Positions 1 through 11,985 of a stretch of DNA of 64,000 nucleotides are shown here, piece by piece. This stretch comes from Cristatella mucedo (lineage: Eukaryota; Bryozoa; Phylactolaemata; Cristatellidae). How positions within the stretch are numbered: position 1 is the stretch's first letter; each line of letters begins with the position of its first letter. The stretch lies in NCBI GenBank assembly GCA_009760855.2, contig WPIO01000112.1, positions 611,501 to 675,500 on the forward strand, written 5' to 3'. The position numbers and the translations under genes are program-made. The notes under the pieces are model-generated. The model saw only the letters and a list, made by a program, of their open reading frames with translations, had not been told where the DNA came from and made no database searches.

Positions 1-304
1 TGATTATAGGGTCTTCAGGAGATGAGCTCTTTTTACTTGACCTTATTAAGGTAGCCACTTCGCATGCAGAAATCTCGGAAAATCTTTGTTCAAATTAGCC
101 TCTAGTTCGTTCAAAGCAAATACAGCATGCGCAGTTATATCATTCATCCTTCTTTCATTAAGAATGTTCAATGATAAAGCAATTACTTCCACGATGTTCT
201 CGCAGCGATTCTTAACCTAATTAAGTAATCAGCTCACTTAATTCTTCACTCTTACAAAAGCATAATTTCGGCGTACACTCTGACTTTAGCATGGCTCACA
301 AATC
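1..304. other. Unannotated stretch
   Basis: I see no gene, tRNA or repeat I can recognise here. The short open frames have no recognisable domain. Confidence 0.4.
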
Positions 305-650
305 CATTCGTACGTTTAGGCCGATGGCGACAGACGCCTTTATCCTGCTGCAGGTTGTAAACTGCGAAACTCACTTCCCTGATTCTTACGCAAGCACATC
401 CATTCTTTTGCTTCCGAATGTGGCACGTCCTTTCCATCCGTCCTGAGCTGCTACTTCCATGCTACTCACTTCCTCAACTGCCCTCCTGACTCAGCTACGC
501 CTGAGTTCTCTTTTCGCGAGTGAGATGCAGTCTGTTTGCCACCGCACGCGTACTGCAAGACGCCCAGGCTTTAACTAAGCAACTGTAGAAACTCTCCTTT
601 CGTAACATCCACTTAGTCCTTGTGGACTTACAGACGGAGATGCATTACAT
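305..650 (+). mobile_element. LINE-B 3' fragment (L2/CR1-like)
   Basis: Nucleotide pattern matches the C-terminal coding part and 3' UTR of the LINE-B copies at 2,110 and 25,229. It has the GGCGACAGA block, the 'GAACTCACTTCC' block that encodes the NSLP-type motif, then the end with GACGGAGAT and CATTACAT. The frame is broken, so this is a dead 5'-truncated copy. Confidence 0.7.
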
Positions 651-1309
651 CGCACTCTATTCCAGAACTATCCGGTCCGCGTAACATTTACGCGGGCTTG
701 GATTAGTAGCCAATGTATTTTGAGACGACGCTTATGCAGCAGACGTTTTAAATATTAGCTTTCAAACTTTCGCCTGGTGGAATTTGTTCAGCAAGAGCCA
801 TATTGTTTTTCAGACCGTGCAAATTTGCTGTCCCGCAGCTCTAGTTGCTGTAGAAACAACAATGTCCTTGAATCCCTGTTCTCACTTATACGTACGTGCG
901 TACATTATTGCATGGTAGAGTAAGCTAAAAAGCTATATTAAACTTGTCTACCACCGTGAAGAATCACACAATCAGTAAATTTCTCGCATTGCTTTGGCAG
1001 GCGAGCTTGAGCAAAATTGTTGAGCAAAATTTGCAAAATTTTAATAGAAATAGCAAAAATGAAACTGTGTTCGTGTTAGTTTACAATGAATTTTCTCTCA
1101 AACGTGCTTAATCAAGCTTTTACACAAAGTTCCGATCACTACTGATTGACAAGCCTGCGCTGTCCAATGGGATGTCAGGTCGCACCTATTTGAGCGTCAC
1201 TGGCTTCATACTAATCATTCAGATTCATCGAGTAGCTTTCAGCATCATCTCACGCTCACAGGTTGCTTAGCTTGCTTGCACGCACAGCTGTCGATCCAAC
1301 CTTCTGACT
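651..1309. other. Unannotated stretch
   Basis: AT-leaning DNA with no sizeable open frame and no recognisable repeat. It may hold older transposon residue too diverged to see by eye. Confidence 0.4.
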
Positions 1310-1830
1310 CCTCCAGTGAGTTCTCGGAGAGCCTTGTAATTTCGCCGTCCTTCACATCGAATTAAAATCGTTTAGCGATCGAGCCTTCGTGCACTTGGTA
1401 TGCACTCAAAGTCTGAAACTCGCTTCCGGCCACGCTCACTACTGGCAATGACCTTGCAACCTTTAAATCTCGGCCAAAGATGCATCTGTTACGCTTAGCT
1501 TTTCCTTAGCCCCGTTGAACTTGTCTTTATTTTTCTCCTGTGAATTGCGTGCTTACACGCGTATGATTAATTAAATGGGCATTACTAACCAGAGGTCCTG
1601 CTAAACGGCAGCCGTGAGTGACTCAATGTTTGCTTCAGCACTATGGCCTAAGCATGACACTTGCTAACTTGTATTTGCTAGTCTAAGTGCGATACATAGT
1701 GCTTGTGATAGTGCTTGTCACTGACTCTCGGTTACTGATTCTCTTGAACCGATTTGTAAAGCTCCTGGCTAGAGATTAAGTTACCTTAAGACGCAATACA
1801 CATGACGTATTATTATTACTATTGTCATTT
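1310..1830 (+). mobile_element. LINE-C 3' fragment (L2-like)
   Basis: Around 1,425-1,500 one frame reads NSLPATLTTGNDLATFK, then a short tail and a stop. This is the typical C-terminal signature of L2/CR1-type ORF2 proteins. The 3' UTR resembles those at 3,855-4,320 and 16,705-16,915, including the CTAACCAG block. It ends near 1,760-1,830 in a weak version of the shared terminal hairpin followed by TATTATTATTA. There is no RT core and the copy is dead. Confidence 0.6.
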
Positions 1831-2109
1831 CGAGAGAGCCCTACAGGCATACAAACACTAGCGGCGAAATTCACCCTTATAGTTCACAGCTATATTTCAT
1901 TTGTACTTAAAAATGCTATAAATTTCGAATGATAAATTCATAATAATAATAAATTCAGTATTCAATTTTAATTATAGGAATGCATTTTTTCGAAAGAATT
2001 TGCATACGCAAATTGCATGGGCGCAATTCCCATTGGTCTGCGCCGGCTAGTGAACCAGAAGAGCCATCAATTCGTCGGAAAGCAGATATTAGCGTGCCGT
2101 GCGTACTTT

Positions 2110-2506
2110 CACTCATGCCCTCAGGTCTTGTAAGAACAAAAAGTTAACTGTTTCATTCCTCCGCTAAAGACCGTTGGCGACAGAAGCTTGTGCTCTGCAG
2201 GTCCTAGACTGTAGAACTCACTTCCAGTTCTTACGCAGCGACAAGTACTCTCCTGCTGCCGACTATGGCACATCTTTTCCAGCCGATCTGAGCTGTTACT
2301 TCCATGCTACTTACTCTCTCAACTGCTCTTCTGACTCTGCTATGCTTCCCACTTCCTCTTTGTTGCCTGAGATGAAGTCTGTTGGCTACCGAATGCGTAA
2401 CGAAAGTCGCTTAGGCTGTAAGAGCGCTATACGAATTTCTCCTGCGTAATACCCACATAGTCTTTGTGGCTTCGCGGAGTTACAGGCGGAGATAAATTAC
2501 ATTACG
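2110..2506 (+). mobile_element. LINE-B 3' fragment
   Basis: Resembles the end of the 25,229-26,152 copy. Blocks in order are CCCTCAGGTC, CTAAAGACCGTTGGCGACAG, the LNCYFHATY-type coding block, then GGAGTTACAGGCGGAGAT and ATTACATTAC at the 3' end. The 91-residue open frame at 2,174-2,449 is the remnant of the ORF2 C-terminus. Confidence 0.75.
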
Positions 2507-2635
2507 CTGAATGTCTAAAATTGTATTTAGTTTATTTTATAGAAATAATGATTTCGTTAGCGGATGCTCGAATTTAGCCGTACCTTTGTTATTCGTTGTT
2601 CCTACAACCTTGACCGTACAACTTTCGGCAAATAT

Positions 2636-2735
2636 AAGAATAATAATAATAATGCACTTGATAAAGCGCCCTCAGATAACTCAATCTCTCTCTAGGCGCT
2701 TTACATTTACTGCAAAGGCATATGATTCGGTTTCA
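2636..2735 (-). mobile_element. LINE-A 3' tail fragment
   Basis: On the minus strand this is the last ~100 bases of LINE-A: terminal hairpin AAAGCGCCTAG...GGGCGCTTTATC followed by (ATT)n, which reads as AATAATAATAAT on the plus strand at 2,640. No coding sequence remains. Confidence 0.75.
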
Positions 2736-3830
<1,095 letters not shown>

Positions 3831-3854
3831 CCTAAACGTGACTTATCTCGCTTG

Positions 3855-4320
3855 CGACAGCCCATCTTTCCGGCATCTTCGCTCCTCCAGCCTCGAATGT
3901 CAAACCGCTCTGTGGCTTCCGGTCGCCGAACCGTTTGTCAAGTTGTATGCAATACTTTAGCGATCGAGCCTTTACCTAATGAGCAGCAAACGTCTGGAAT
4001 TCGTGTCCGTCTGCTGTCACTAGCGGCATTGACTTTGCATAATTCAAATCTCCTCTGATGGCTCATCCATTTTACTCAGTTTCCCTGCGTCTCAGTTGCA
4101 TGTCTTTTAATGTCAAAGTTTGCTTGGCTTACACACCTGTGCACGATGCAGTATACTATACTAGCCAGGGGCGCTACTAACCAGTAGCCACGAGTGTCTT
4201 CTTGTGTGCTTTTGCAAGCGTATCCGAGCATTATACCCTACTTGTCATTAAGTTGCTGTCATTGTTGCTCTTGAGTTGAAAAGAGCCAGAATACAGATTT
4301 ATTTTGTTTAAGGTGGTGTG
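3855..4320 (+). mobile_element. LINE-C 3' fragment
   Basis: Parallels 1,310-1,830: the TTTAGCGATCGAGCCTT block, the degraded NSLP/DLATF-type region near 3,995-4,050, and the CTACTAACCAGTAGCCACGA block of the 3' UTR. It ends at 4,275-4,320 in a decayed terminal hairpin. Old and non-coding. Confidence 0.55.
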
Positions 4321-4721
4321 CTAATGACCTCGCATAATATTAATCAGTGTGTAGCCTTTGACCTCAGACAGTACCTTTAAGTAATTGTATACGTGAAATT
4401 ATTGTTGCAGAGCCATACTAGCCGAACAAATGAAAGCCTACACTGAAAGACCTTTAACATGACCATATTTTCCGTTAAATTGGCTAGCTAAAAAAAGAAC
4501 TGCATGCAAAAGATTAATTTGAGTAAAAGGAAAGTAACCTGTTTAAAACAGTTCTTCTTGAACTCAAGTCCAAACTGAGCATCAGTTACATTATATGTTA
4601 AAGTCCGGTGGTACTCGGACTTGTCACTTCTAAAAATCTCGAAACTAGTTATTTGATAAATTTACACTTATTGTGTTAAGTTTAACTTAAAAGGTCGACT
4701 AATATGTTCATCATATGAGCT
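4321..4721. other. Unannotated AT-rich stretch
   Basis: AT-rich DNA with stops in all frames and no recognisable repeat. Confidence 0.4.
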
Positions 4722-4808
4722 TGGTTTGAGCTTGTACATAAGCGCCTAGAGAGAGATTGAGTTCTCTGAGGGCGCTCTATCAAGTGCATGATTATTGTTA
4801 TTATTATT
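4722..4808 (+). mobile_element. LINE-A 3' tail fragment
   Basis: Contains AAGCGCCTAGAGAGAGATTG and the partner GAGGGCGCTCTATC, then ATTATTGTTATTATT. This is the LINE-A terminal hairpin and tail alone. Confidence 0.75.
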
Positions 4809-4811
4809 CCA

Positions 4812-4980
4812 TCTAGCCTCTGGGTCTTAGCCCAGGGGCTAGGTGCTCGCACTTTGCTACCCGGCTCTTGGGATCGAGTCCTGCCACCGGCGTTCCTTTG
4901 TTGCCCGCTGCAAGCGATTGCGACAGCCGTTTAGGCTCTTCTGCGGCTCTATGAATGTAACCGTTAAATCAGCCAACCTT
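4812..4980 (+). mobile_element. SINE-B copy
   Basis: tRNA-like head with the GGGCTAGGTGCTCGC segment and a B-box-like GGGATCGAGTCCTG. The body has TTGCCCGCTGCAAGCGAT, then GCCGTTTAGGCTCTTCTG and CGTTAAATCAGC. It follows directly on a LINE-A tail. Confidence 0.65.
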
Positions 4981-5110
4981 TGCCCGCATCTGAGCTCTGG
5001 GTTAAAGTACACGACCCAGATCATGCGTTCAACTCATGCAGCAAGCATGCTCCTTACTATCAGCTGCAGGCGGGATTTATAGCCACTCAGGCTCTTGTGG
5101 CGCTCTGTAA
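4981..5110 (+). mobile_element. Degenerate SINE-B copy
   Basis: A second, more decayed SINE-B body in tandem with the first. It has TGCGTTCAACTC in the B-box position, CAGCTGCAGGCGGGATTTATA and TCAGGCTCTTGTGGCGCTCTG near the end. The match is weaker than in the copy just upstream. Confidence 0.45.
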
Positions 5111-5244
5111 GAATTGAGGTGGACAAAATTGTCTTTCTTGCAGACGAATTAAGCTCCACAGCTCGCCCTTTCCAATAGCGCTGATCGCGAGAATGCTGCC
5201 TACGCACACGACTACAGTCAAGTTTCCCCGCTTGATTAACGCCG

Positions 5245-5395
5245 AGCTGGTTTGGCCCACTCGTTAAGGTCCTCGCCCCAACCGAGGTCAGGCCGAGGCC
5301 GCGGGCTCGAGCCCCGTGGCATATGTGAAGCGCCTGAATAGAGCTTTTAAGTTCCCTTAGGGCACTATTATATATAATGTATTGCACCGCACAAT
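5245..5395 (+). mobile_element. SINE-A copy
   Basis: tRNA-like head (TGGTTTGGCCCACTCGTTAA as A box, GGGCTCGAGCCCC as B box) followed by ATATGTGAAGCGCCTGAATA and a terminal hairpin (AAGCGCC paired with a decayed GGGCACT). It ends in an AT-rich tail. The hairpin is related to the LINE-A 3' end. Confidence 0.75.
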
Positions 5396-5730
5396 ATATT
5401 AACATATGATAATATATATTATATATTATTGTCTAATTATATATTATTAAATACCCTGCTTGCTTCGCTGCACGGATTCTGCCAAACTGGATGGCCCTGA
5501 ATTGAGCCTTCGGCTAGTACTACTGCCGCGACGCAGCTCCCTACTATAAGGCCAAGGCCGCCTTCTGTTCCGGCGTCTCAAAAATTCTCGTCAGAGCAGA
5601 GAACACAATTTTGCTAGCTTGCGCTATGCTAAGACCGTCACTGAGCGGGCAATGCCATCAAGGGTCAAAAGTCGCGAACACTCAGGCCAGAGCTAGCACT
5701 CAGACTACCCCGCGCCGGTAGCGAAAGAGG
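5396..5730. other. Unannotated stretch
   Basis: A short TA-rich segment (5,405-5,450) then GC-richer unique sequence. No gene recognised. Confidence 0.4.
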
Positions 5731-6330
5731 CGCTCGAAACACTTTTTAAGGAGTCAAGACATTTCGGTGGCCCTCGCGCCCACCTGACCGTTCGCCGGGT
5801 GGCTTCTCGGAAAGTCGTAGGACGATTGGCCTGTCGTTGGACTCGCAGCGCATTGACAAAATATGGCGGCCTTCACTAAACCGTAACGTCAGCCCAATTA
5901 GGCCGAGGTCTATCCTGCGGCTGCTTGGCCACCGCCGCCGCCTCCGCCGCGCATAAGCGCCATTCAAACGAGCGAGCGCAGAGCAGCAGCTTCAGCCAGC
6001 GCTACCCTCGGCAGCGCTCGCTCTCTCGCGCAGCTCCTCTCTTAAATACGCGATTCGGCACGATCGCCGAAGGTAGCTTCTGTCGCCACCCCGCGGCTGG
6101 ACCGAGGCTTCGATAAACCTCTCGTCCGATTCGTCGCTCCGGGTAGGAGTGTGCCAATGCGCTCTTTCAAGGCGCTCTTTGAAATGTCGCCTCCGCAGTT
6201 CGCCACCTCGGCGGCGTCGGCTGGAGGCGTGCCGAAGAGAACTGTGCGAGCCCATCGAAGAAGCGCACGGCGCTAGTAAATCGTGTAAATCTCCCAAAGC
6301 TATGAGTATGAGTATTGATAGCAGCGCTAG
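5731..6330. promoter_or_regulatory. CpG-rich promoter-like segment with YY1-like motif
   Basis: CpG density is visibly higher than in the surroundings. AAAATATGGCGGC at 5,858-5,870 resembles the YY1 element (AAnATGGCGGC) often found just downstream of start sites. CCGCCGCC runs and an NRF1-like CGCGCATAAGCGC near 5,948 follow. No open frame here encodes a recognisable protein, so any transcript would begin with untranslated sequence. Promoter function is an inference from composition and motifs only. Confidence 0.35.
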
Positions 6331-7630
6331 AATTTAACAACGTACATTGCTGAAGTGGGAACAGACGGAAGTGGGCGAGGAGCGTACGCTCGCCGCGCCA
6401 CCACTCTAGACTTTTCCTTGCAGATGCACGATGGCGACTAATGTTAAGCCTTTTGTCAGCATAAGAGCGACATTTCTTGCTGCTCGCTGGCGTTTACGAG
6501 AGACATCTCCGTAACTTGGCTGAATCCAGTAAAGAGATGGTCGAAAGATGAGTCGCTACAACGACGGGGCTCTCTTAGACAGCAGCCTCATAAGCAAGCG
6601 TGCTGGGTGCCGGCGAGAAGCACGTCTTGGACCAGCTAAGTGGTGCTGCTGTCGAGACCATATACTTGAAAGAGGCCTGAACAGCCAGCATGCAAATACT
6701 ACCTCGCAGAGTCCTTGATACCTGAAACACGCATCCAATTTGGAACACGCTGGCACACATCGGCGCCCCCCAGTCCGATCCGCGGAGCCCCCCCCCCCTT
6801 GGCATTACGGAAGATCGCCTGGCTGTAACTTGTTTTCCTTCCGGCACACGACTACGGCTGAAGCTTGCCTGGCCTCGTCCAACGCTGCTGCGGCCATTGC
6901 TAACCGTTGCAACGTCATCTGGCGTGAGCACTGCGCACCCGAATTACTTACTCGCCAGTTTATTCAATTAATTGCACTTTGAAAACTTTCGGGCTCGTAC
7001 TTCGACCGACTCACCCCCCCCCCCCCCCTCGGTGGGGCCAGCGACCACGTGACAGCGACCCTCCTTGGGACAACCGCTGGAATGAGGCAAACGCTCAACG
7101 ACTTCGCACATGTAATTTATCTCCGTCTTATATGTAACTTCATCATACGGCTGGGTGAATGAAAGGTGAGAGCAGTGCTCGTCGCCACCTGTCACGACTT
7201 TTTGAACCAGCGGCCTGCTCGGCCGCACGCGAGCTACGCATGGAGCGATAGTAGAGCTAAGAGGCGCTTACACAAGTAGGAGGCGCGGGTCCAGGCGGTC
7301 GTCGAGCCCAGCCACAGAAGGATTAAAGCCGCTCTTCAGGATCTGCCGTACGCTTAAGAAGGAATGCGTGCACATAATAAGCGGGGATTACTAGAAGAAG
7401 CCACAGCAAGACATGTGACAGCACCACGCAAAAGAGGACGGCCAGAACGGAAGTGTATGGAGGGGCAACTCGGCGGAAATGAGCAAAGCATACCTAACCC
7501 CCCCCCCAACTCATTAGACCTGCCACAAGTGCCTAAGGGTAGCACATTCAAAAATAGCCAGTAAATGATTTAGAATATTATCTCTAAATAATAAAACAAA
7601 ATTATTTCATTATTTTATCATTGTCAGTTC
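6331..7630. other. Unannotated stretch with poly-C runs
   Basis: Mostly unique sequence. Homopolymer C runs occur near 6,790, 7,014-7,028 and 7,499. A short minus-strand resemblance to the LINE-B 3' end (ATCTCCGTCTTA, TGTAACTTC) occurs near 7,105-7,150. The overlapping open frames of 60-120 codons have no recognisable domain. Confidence 0.35.
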
Positions 7631-8770
7631 TTTAGACGCGGCTTACGCGCGCGCACGTGCACGCTGGTTACCGCTCCGGTACTGTCGCAGGTTGCTTCGA
7701 GCAGCGACGGTCGCGCTGCATTCGTCTCTCCAGGCGGTGAGCGCATGCGCTTATTTTTTAAACTTTTTTGCTACTGATTTTATATCGAAGACCGACTATT
7801 ATTGTGTTTTTGTGTTCTTCATTGTTTATTAGCTGGAGCTTGGCCTTCTGCTGGTGAACGTTCGCGTGTGGAGAGGTGAGTCTACTCCGCCGCTCGTCGG
7901 TGGGCACGCAGAGCGAGCGGTCTTTTGTTGCGATTGCGCGTTCGCCGAAGCCGCTCGATCGGCAGATCGCTTTTGGCGTTTTCACGACGACTCTTCAGCG
8001 CGTGGAGCCTCGGGCGACTGGTTCGATTGAACCTCTCTCGCCCGAGGCCAGTCGGCTGGGCGCCTGCTCCGATGATGAAATGTCGCTGTCAGATGCCGGT
8101 CCGATTTGACTGGCTTAAGGCCTAAGCTGTGTTATGTAGTGCAGGGGGGAGGAAGGGAAAGGGAGTCGTTTCGCAGCCGCCGGAGAGCTTTCACCCCTAC
8201 GAATCGTGGCCACCAGCTCGACTCAACCGCCTGTCCTATTTTAAGCGTGTTGCCTCGGTTCTACTGTTTGACTAGTTTTGCGCCGCACTTAGATTTGCCC
8301 CTTTAAGTTTTGCAGACAAAATAGTTATCCTTTGGGAACGCTAATGGATGCTGAAAAGTGGTGCGCTGGGTATGAATGTGGCGATGTGTATCTTGGCCTG
8401 TGGCGTTCCTAGGCGATTACGGCCACAATCGCGGTATTCGGCCGACCGTGCCTTTCACCATTGTTCTCGTTTATTCAGCTGAGATCTTATTCAAGCACTG
8501 GTCTGTGTACCTTAATTTAATCAAACATCGTGCCATTGAATTTCGCTGGCCGAGGACAGAGCTGTACCCTGGTTGGCCAGCAGCCACTGTGTCACATTGA
8601 AAGAAGTGAATCGAGTGCCTGCCTATTCATTCGAGGGCAGTAGCTGGCGTAGTCTCTTGGCAGAGGCCACCGGCGGCGGCAGTCGCCGGCTTGGTTCGTG
8701 CTTGGTCATACTGTTTGCGTGATTGCAGCCTGCCGTTCGTCGGGTCTGGTCGAAGCCTGGCCACCATTAA
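7631..8770. other. Unique GC-rich stretch
   Basis: GC-rich non-repetitive DNA containing possible splice donors (AGGCG/GTGAGC near 7,735, GAG/GTGAGT near 7,875) but no convincing coding exon. It may be 5' UTR, intron or intergenic DNA of an unseen gene. Confidence 0.3.
7741..7750. promoter_or_regulatory. NRF1-like palindrome
   Basis: GCGCATGCGC is a perfect palindromic core of the NRF1 consensus (YGCGCAYGCGCR), which typically marks CpG promoters in animals. It lies in a CpG-rich segment (7,630-7,750) that also has GCGCGCGCACGTG. A chance match is possible. Confidence 0.35.
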
Positions 8771-8880
8771 TATAAAGCCAGCGAATCATTTGGCTGAGCA
8801 GCCGTCCTTACGAGCCAGCGATCGCTGCACCTCTGCCGATCGTTCGGTGAGGAATTAGCGAGCATTCCTTGAAAGTGCAG
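8771..8880 (+). promoter_or_regulatory. Possible TATA promoter and untranslated first exon
   Basis: TATAAA at 8,771-8,776 is followed 104 bases later by a consensus-like splice donor, GTGCAG/GTGAGA, with the junction at 8,880/8,881. A start site about 30 bases after the TATA (near 8,801) would give an ~80-nt first exon. No ATG-initiated protein is recognisable in it. This rests on two motifs only. Confidence 0.25.
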
Positions 8881-9814
8881 GTGAGAGCCCCACATGTTGT
8901 GCGTGATCGCATTGGTTTTACCTCGTCCGAATTTTTGTGCCTTTCACACGCCTTTCGCACTTTTGTTTTCGCTATGGCCTCGCACCAGCTTCGGTCACGT
9001 TTTGCGTTGCCTATTGAAAAAGCCTGCACCAGATTTGTGTAGATCCACCTCACTTCCACTCGCGAAATGCTGGTTTGCCCGATCTGACCTTAGGCCGATG
9101 CTAAGACTTTTTGCACACGTCGGTCAGTGGCACGATGTCACAGGTATTGCAGCAGTGAGTGGCCGTCTAGCCCATGATGACGTACTAGCATGACTAGACA
9201 TTCATTCACTGCAGCCGTACGTTGGGGGTCCATCGACACTGTCATGCTATGTGTGAGTGCCACCCGTGCCGGCGTTCTGCCTAGCCGTGCTGCAACCTGA
9301 TGCTAACAAGCTTGCACCCGACGGTCAGTTAGTAAGTGGGAGCAGACTAACCCAAAGCAATACTTGACAGTGTAATCTAATTTTCGTGATTCCGGTGCCC
9401 TCTTCTCACAGCTTAGCTACCGCGGTTGGGCTATTCCAGTCATATGCAAGAATCCTGCCAGCTTCCTGTCTCGCAGCTCCACTGTTGCATGTTTGTCCAC
9501 GAACCCTGCCTCGCTGCTCTGTCCTCTTTGCTTGGGTGTGCATGCAGCAGAAAGAAGTTAACCCGATTGGGCTTTTTGCCATAATCAGAGTCTTCAGTGT
9601 GTTGTCATCGCTAGGGCTCTGGCCACTGCTGTGTTGTGTGCCAGCTTTTCTTTGCCTTTTTAAGGGATCGGCTACCTTGGCCACCGTTGACTGAACTGGA
9701 TAGGTCGACGCTGCACTTCAGGGTACAGCCGGTCGTCCGGATCGAGACGTTGGCCGAGCAGCTGGTATTTTTTCTATGTTTAGTAGCAGTCGTTGATAAG
9801 TAGGATGCTTGCTT

Positions 9815-9815
<1 letters not shown>
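8881..9815. other. Unannotated stretch
   Basis: Unique sequence of moderate GC. Open frames on both strands (for example 9,386-9,694) show no domain. It could be intron if the exon proposed just upstream is real. Confidence 0.35.

Positions 9816-9884
<69 letters not shown>
9816..9884. repeat. (CT)n microsatellite, ~69 bp
   Basis: Pure CT dinucleotide run, followed at 9,928-9,940 by a poly-C run. The Leu-Ser frames it opens are artefacts. Confidence 0.97.
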
Positions 9885-9886
<2 letters not shown>

Positions 9887-11500
9887 GCCCAAGCTGTGAG
9901 AGGCCGGCTGGCTTTGGTCGATTTGACCCCCCCCCCCCCCAATGTGCCATGCAGCTGAGGCAGCCTTCATTAAATTTAGTGAAGGAGGGAGGGAGGAAGG
10001 AGAGATCACTTAGCCGGCACTCGAAATGACTGCCACATTGTGCTGAGGATGTGGCTGCTCACCACAATGGAGACCAGACTCTGATACAGCTGCTGCTGCC
10101 TGTGCTCCAGCTGCCTGCTGCAGCCGATCCTGACCTGTTTGTTCGAACCGGACTCTCAGCCGCGGGTGGTGGGGGAAGGTTAGGCTGGCTGTGTACTGCT
10201 GCTGCATGGCAGATGGGCCGTACTGCGGTGTCTACTGTCCTGGTTCGTGCTGAAAACTTGACATGACTAGAACAGTAGTCACCTCGGTAGCTCCGTGAGC
10301 TACTCCACCCTTTCTGTGCAGCTCCTCAGTGCTAGCTCAGGCTGACCTCTGCAAGGTAGGGTTTCCTGACCCTCGGCTCAGCCACTGACTGACTGACCTC
10401 AGCTGACCCAACCAGGAGTAATCAGCATGACAGGTGCCGGCTTAACTGCCGACCTGTGGGTGTGGTCGTCGGTAGAGGCTGATTGCCTGGCCCTGTCCTG
10501 CCCTGCTGCCTGTGGCTACCGGTGGAGGGCTGGTAGGAGGTTTGAATGCTGCTGCTGCTGGCTGGCTGTGCCCACGTGTCCCCCTGCCTGCCTGTAGTTG
10601 ATTGCAGGGTAGATTTGCGGATGCTTCGTCGATTTTGGCTGCTCGCTCGAGGTGAGCTGCCGGAATGCTGCAGCTGCCTCCTTGTCGCTGAGGTACCTGC
10701 CTGGTTGCTTCGGTGGCAGCAGCCAAGAACGGTGGCTACTTTTTTGGTTCATGCTGCAATTGTGTCATGACTAGAAAAATAGTCACCATTGTTGGCTGTT
10801 ACGTCGGCCCGTAGACGGTCGGTATTCGGCTGGTCTGTCTGAATTGTGTGCCTGCCTTCGGTCCCCACAAAAGGCTTGGAAGTTCGTCCTGATGCACTTC
10901 ACTGAAAGCCTGCTCTCGCGAGCACGACTGCAGCCATCTCCGAACCGCTGGCAGTCCATGCACTTGTCAGCCGCCGCTGCTGCTGCCATCGCCTCTGATG
11001 CTGCTGCTGCGGTGCCTGGTGTTTATACAGCTGTTGCCTACGAGGATGCTGCTGCTGCGAAACGCCGACGCCAGTCCTCTTGATGAAACGACGAAAAGAG
11101 GTGACCTCCTGGAATAGAGATCTAGGTGCTGTCTTCTCATCGTGATGGCAGGCGGTGATGAAATAGCAGACCAGCTTTTGCCGGGCTTTTATTAGCCAGC
11201 TGGCTGGGCTGCATGCTGCATCGAGCATACTTTTAGAGCGCCACGGAGCATTAACTGTCAGACGTCCTTCGTGCAAGAAACCTATCTGTGTGGCCTTTGA
11301 TTAACGAGCATCGGGCCTTGTTCAGAAATAAAGGTTTCAACGAGTGAACTTGAAGCTTGTTGGCATACCTTTGCACATCGGATGGTTTCGCTGAGAGGTG
11401 GCACTCATGCGCCAAAATGCTGTTCTCAGACAATGCTGCAACACCATGCATTAACCCTCGTGGCTATTCCAGATGAGGTGGCCCCTGCAGGAGGTGCTGT
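9885..11500. other. CTG/CAG-rich low-complexity stretch with a degenerate duplicated block
   Basis: Scattered CTGCTGCTG runs (10,090, 10,545, 10,975, 11,045) give Ala-, Leu- or Gln-rich frames on different strands. One is a minus-strand frame (10,899-11,276) with QQQH-type runs; another is a plus-strand frame ending in poly-Ala (10,844-11,083). Two ~57-bp blocks at 10,227-10,283 and 10,731-10,787 resemble each other; both contain CATGACTAGAA and TAGTCACC. I cannot recognise a protein, and coding cannot be excluded without transcripts. Confidence 0.4.
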
Positions 11501-11512
11501 AGAGCTGTTATA

Positions 11513-11590
11513 ATAGCAGCAATAATAATTCGGTATTTGTATAGCACCCTAAGAGGGCTAATCTCTTCTTAAGTACATCGCATGCCGTGG
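11513..11590 (-). mobile_element. SINE-A / LINE tail fragment
   Basis: Minus-strand remnant of the shared terminal hairpin: TGTATAGCACCCTAAGAGGG and AATCTCTTCTTAAG on the plus strand, next to AATAATAATT. Too short to decide between SINE-A and a LINE tail. Confidence 0.4.
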
Positions 11591-11809
11591 AAAAGAAATA
11601 CAGTTCGTATATGATGCAGCATTTCAGCACACAGGAAAAGTCAACGGGGACGGAGTAAACATCCTGTAAGCAGTAGGTAGGTTATAAGTTGTTTTTCTCT
11701 TACGTCCTAGTCCGATGATGTAGTGAGTTGAGTGTTGAATGAGTTACAGCTTTGGTTAGCAGGCGAACTTAAGTCTCATATTAATGATTTGAAGTTAGTA
11801 CAGGCACAG

Positions 11810-11985
11810 CAAAATTAAAGGTTAGCTGATTCAACAACCTCTTGTATAGCGACAGTAGAGCCTTTACGGCTATCACCGCTTGCAGTGGACAATAAAGGAT
11901 CGCCCACTGCAGGACCCGAACCCACGACCCCAGGTAGTGAAGAGCAAGCACCTTAACTCCTGGGCGTAGACCCAGGGGCAAGACT
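11810..11985 (-). mobile_element. SINE-B copy
   Basis: Full-length-looking minus-strand copy. On the plus strand it reads TTAGCTGATTCAACAACCTC, GAGCCTTTACGGCTATCACC, CGCCCACTGCAGGACCCGAA and finally CACCTTAACTCCTGGGC. The B-box complement is CAGGACCCGAACCC. Confidence 0.75.

Noticed and set aside
10844-11276. Poly-Ala / poly-Gln proteins on opposite strands
   Set aside because: Both arise from CTG/CAG runs; neither shows a domain, and they are mutually exclusive readings of the same DNA.
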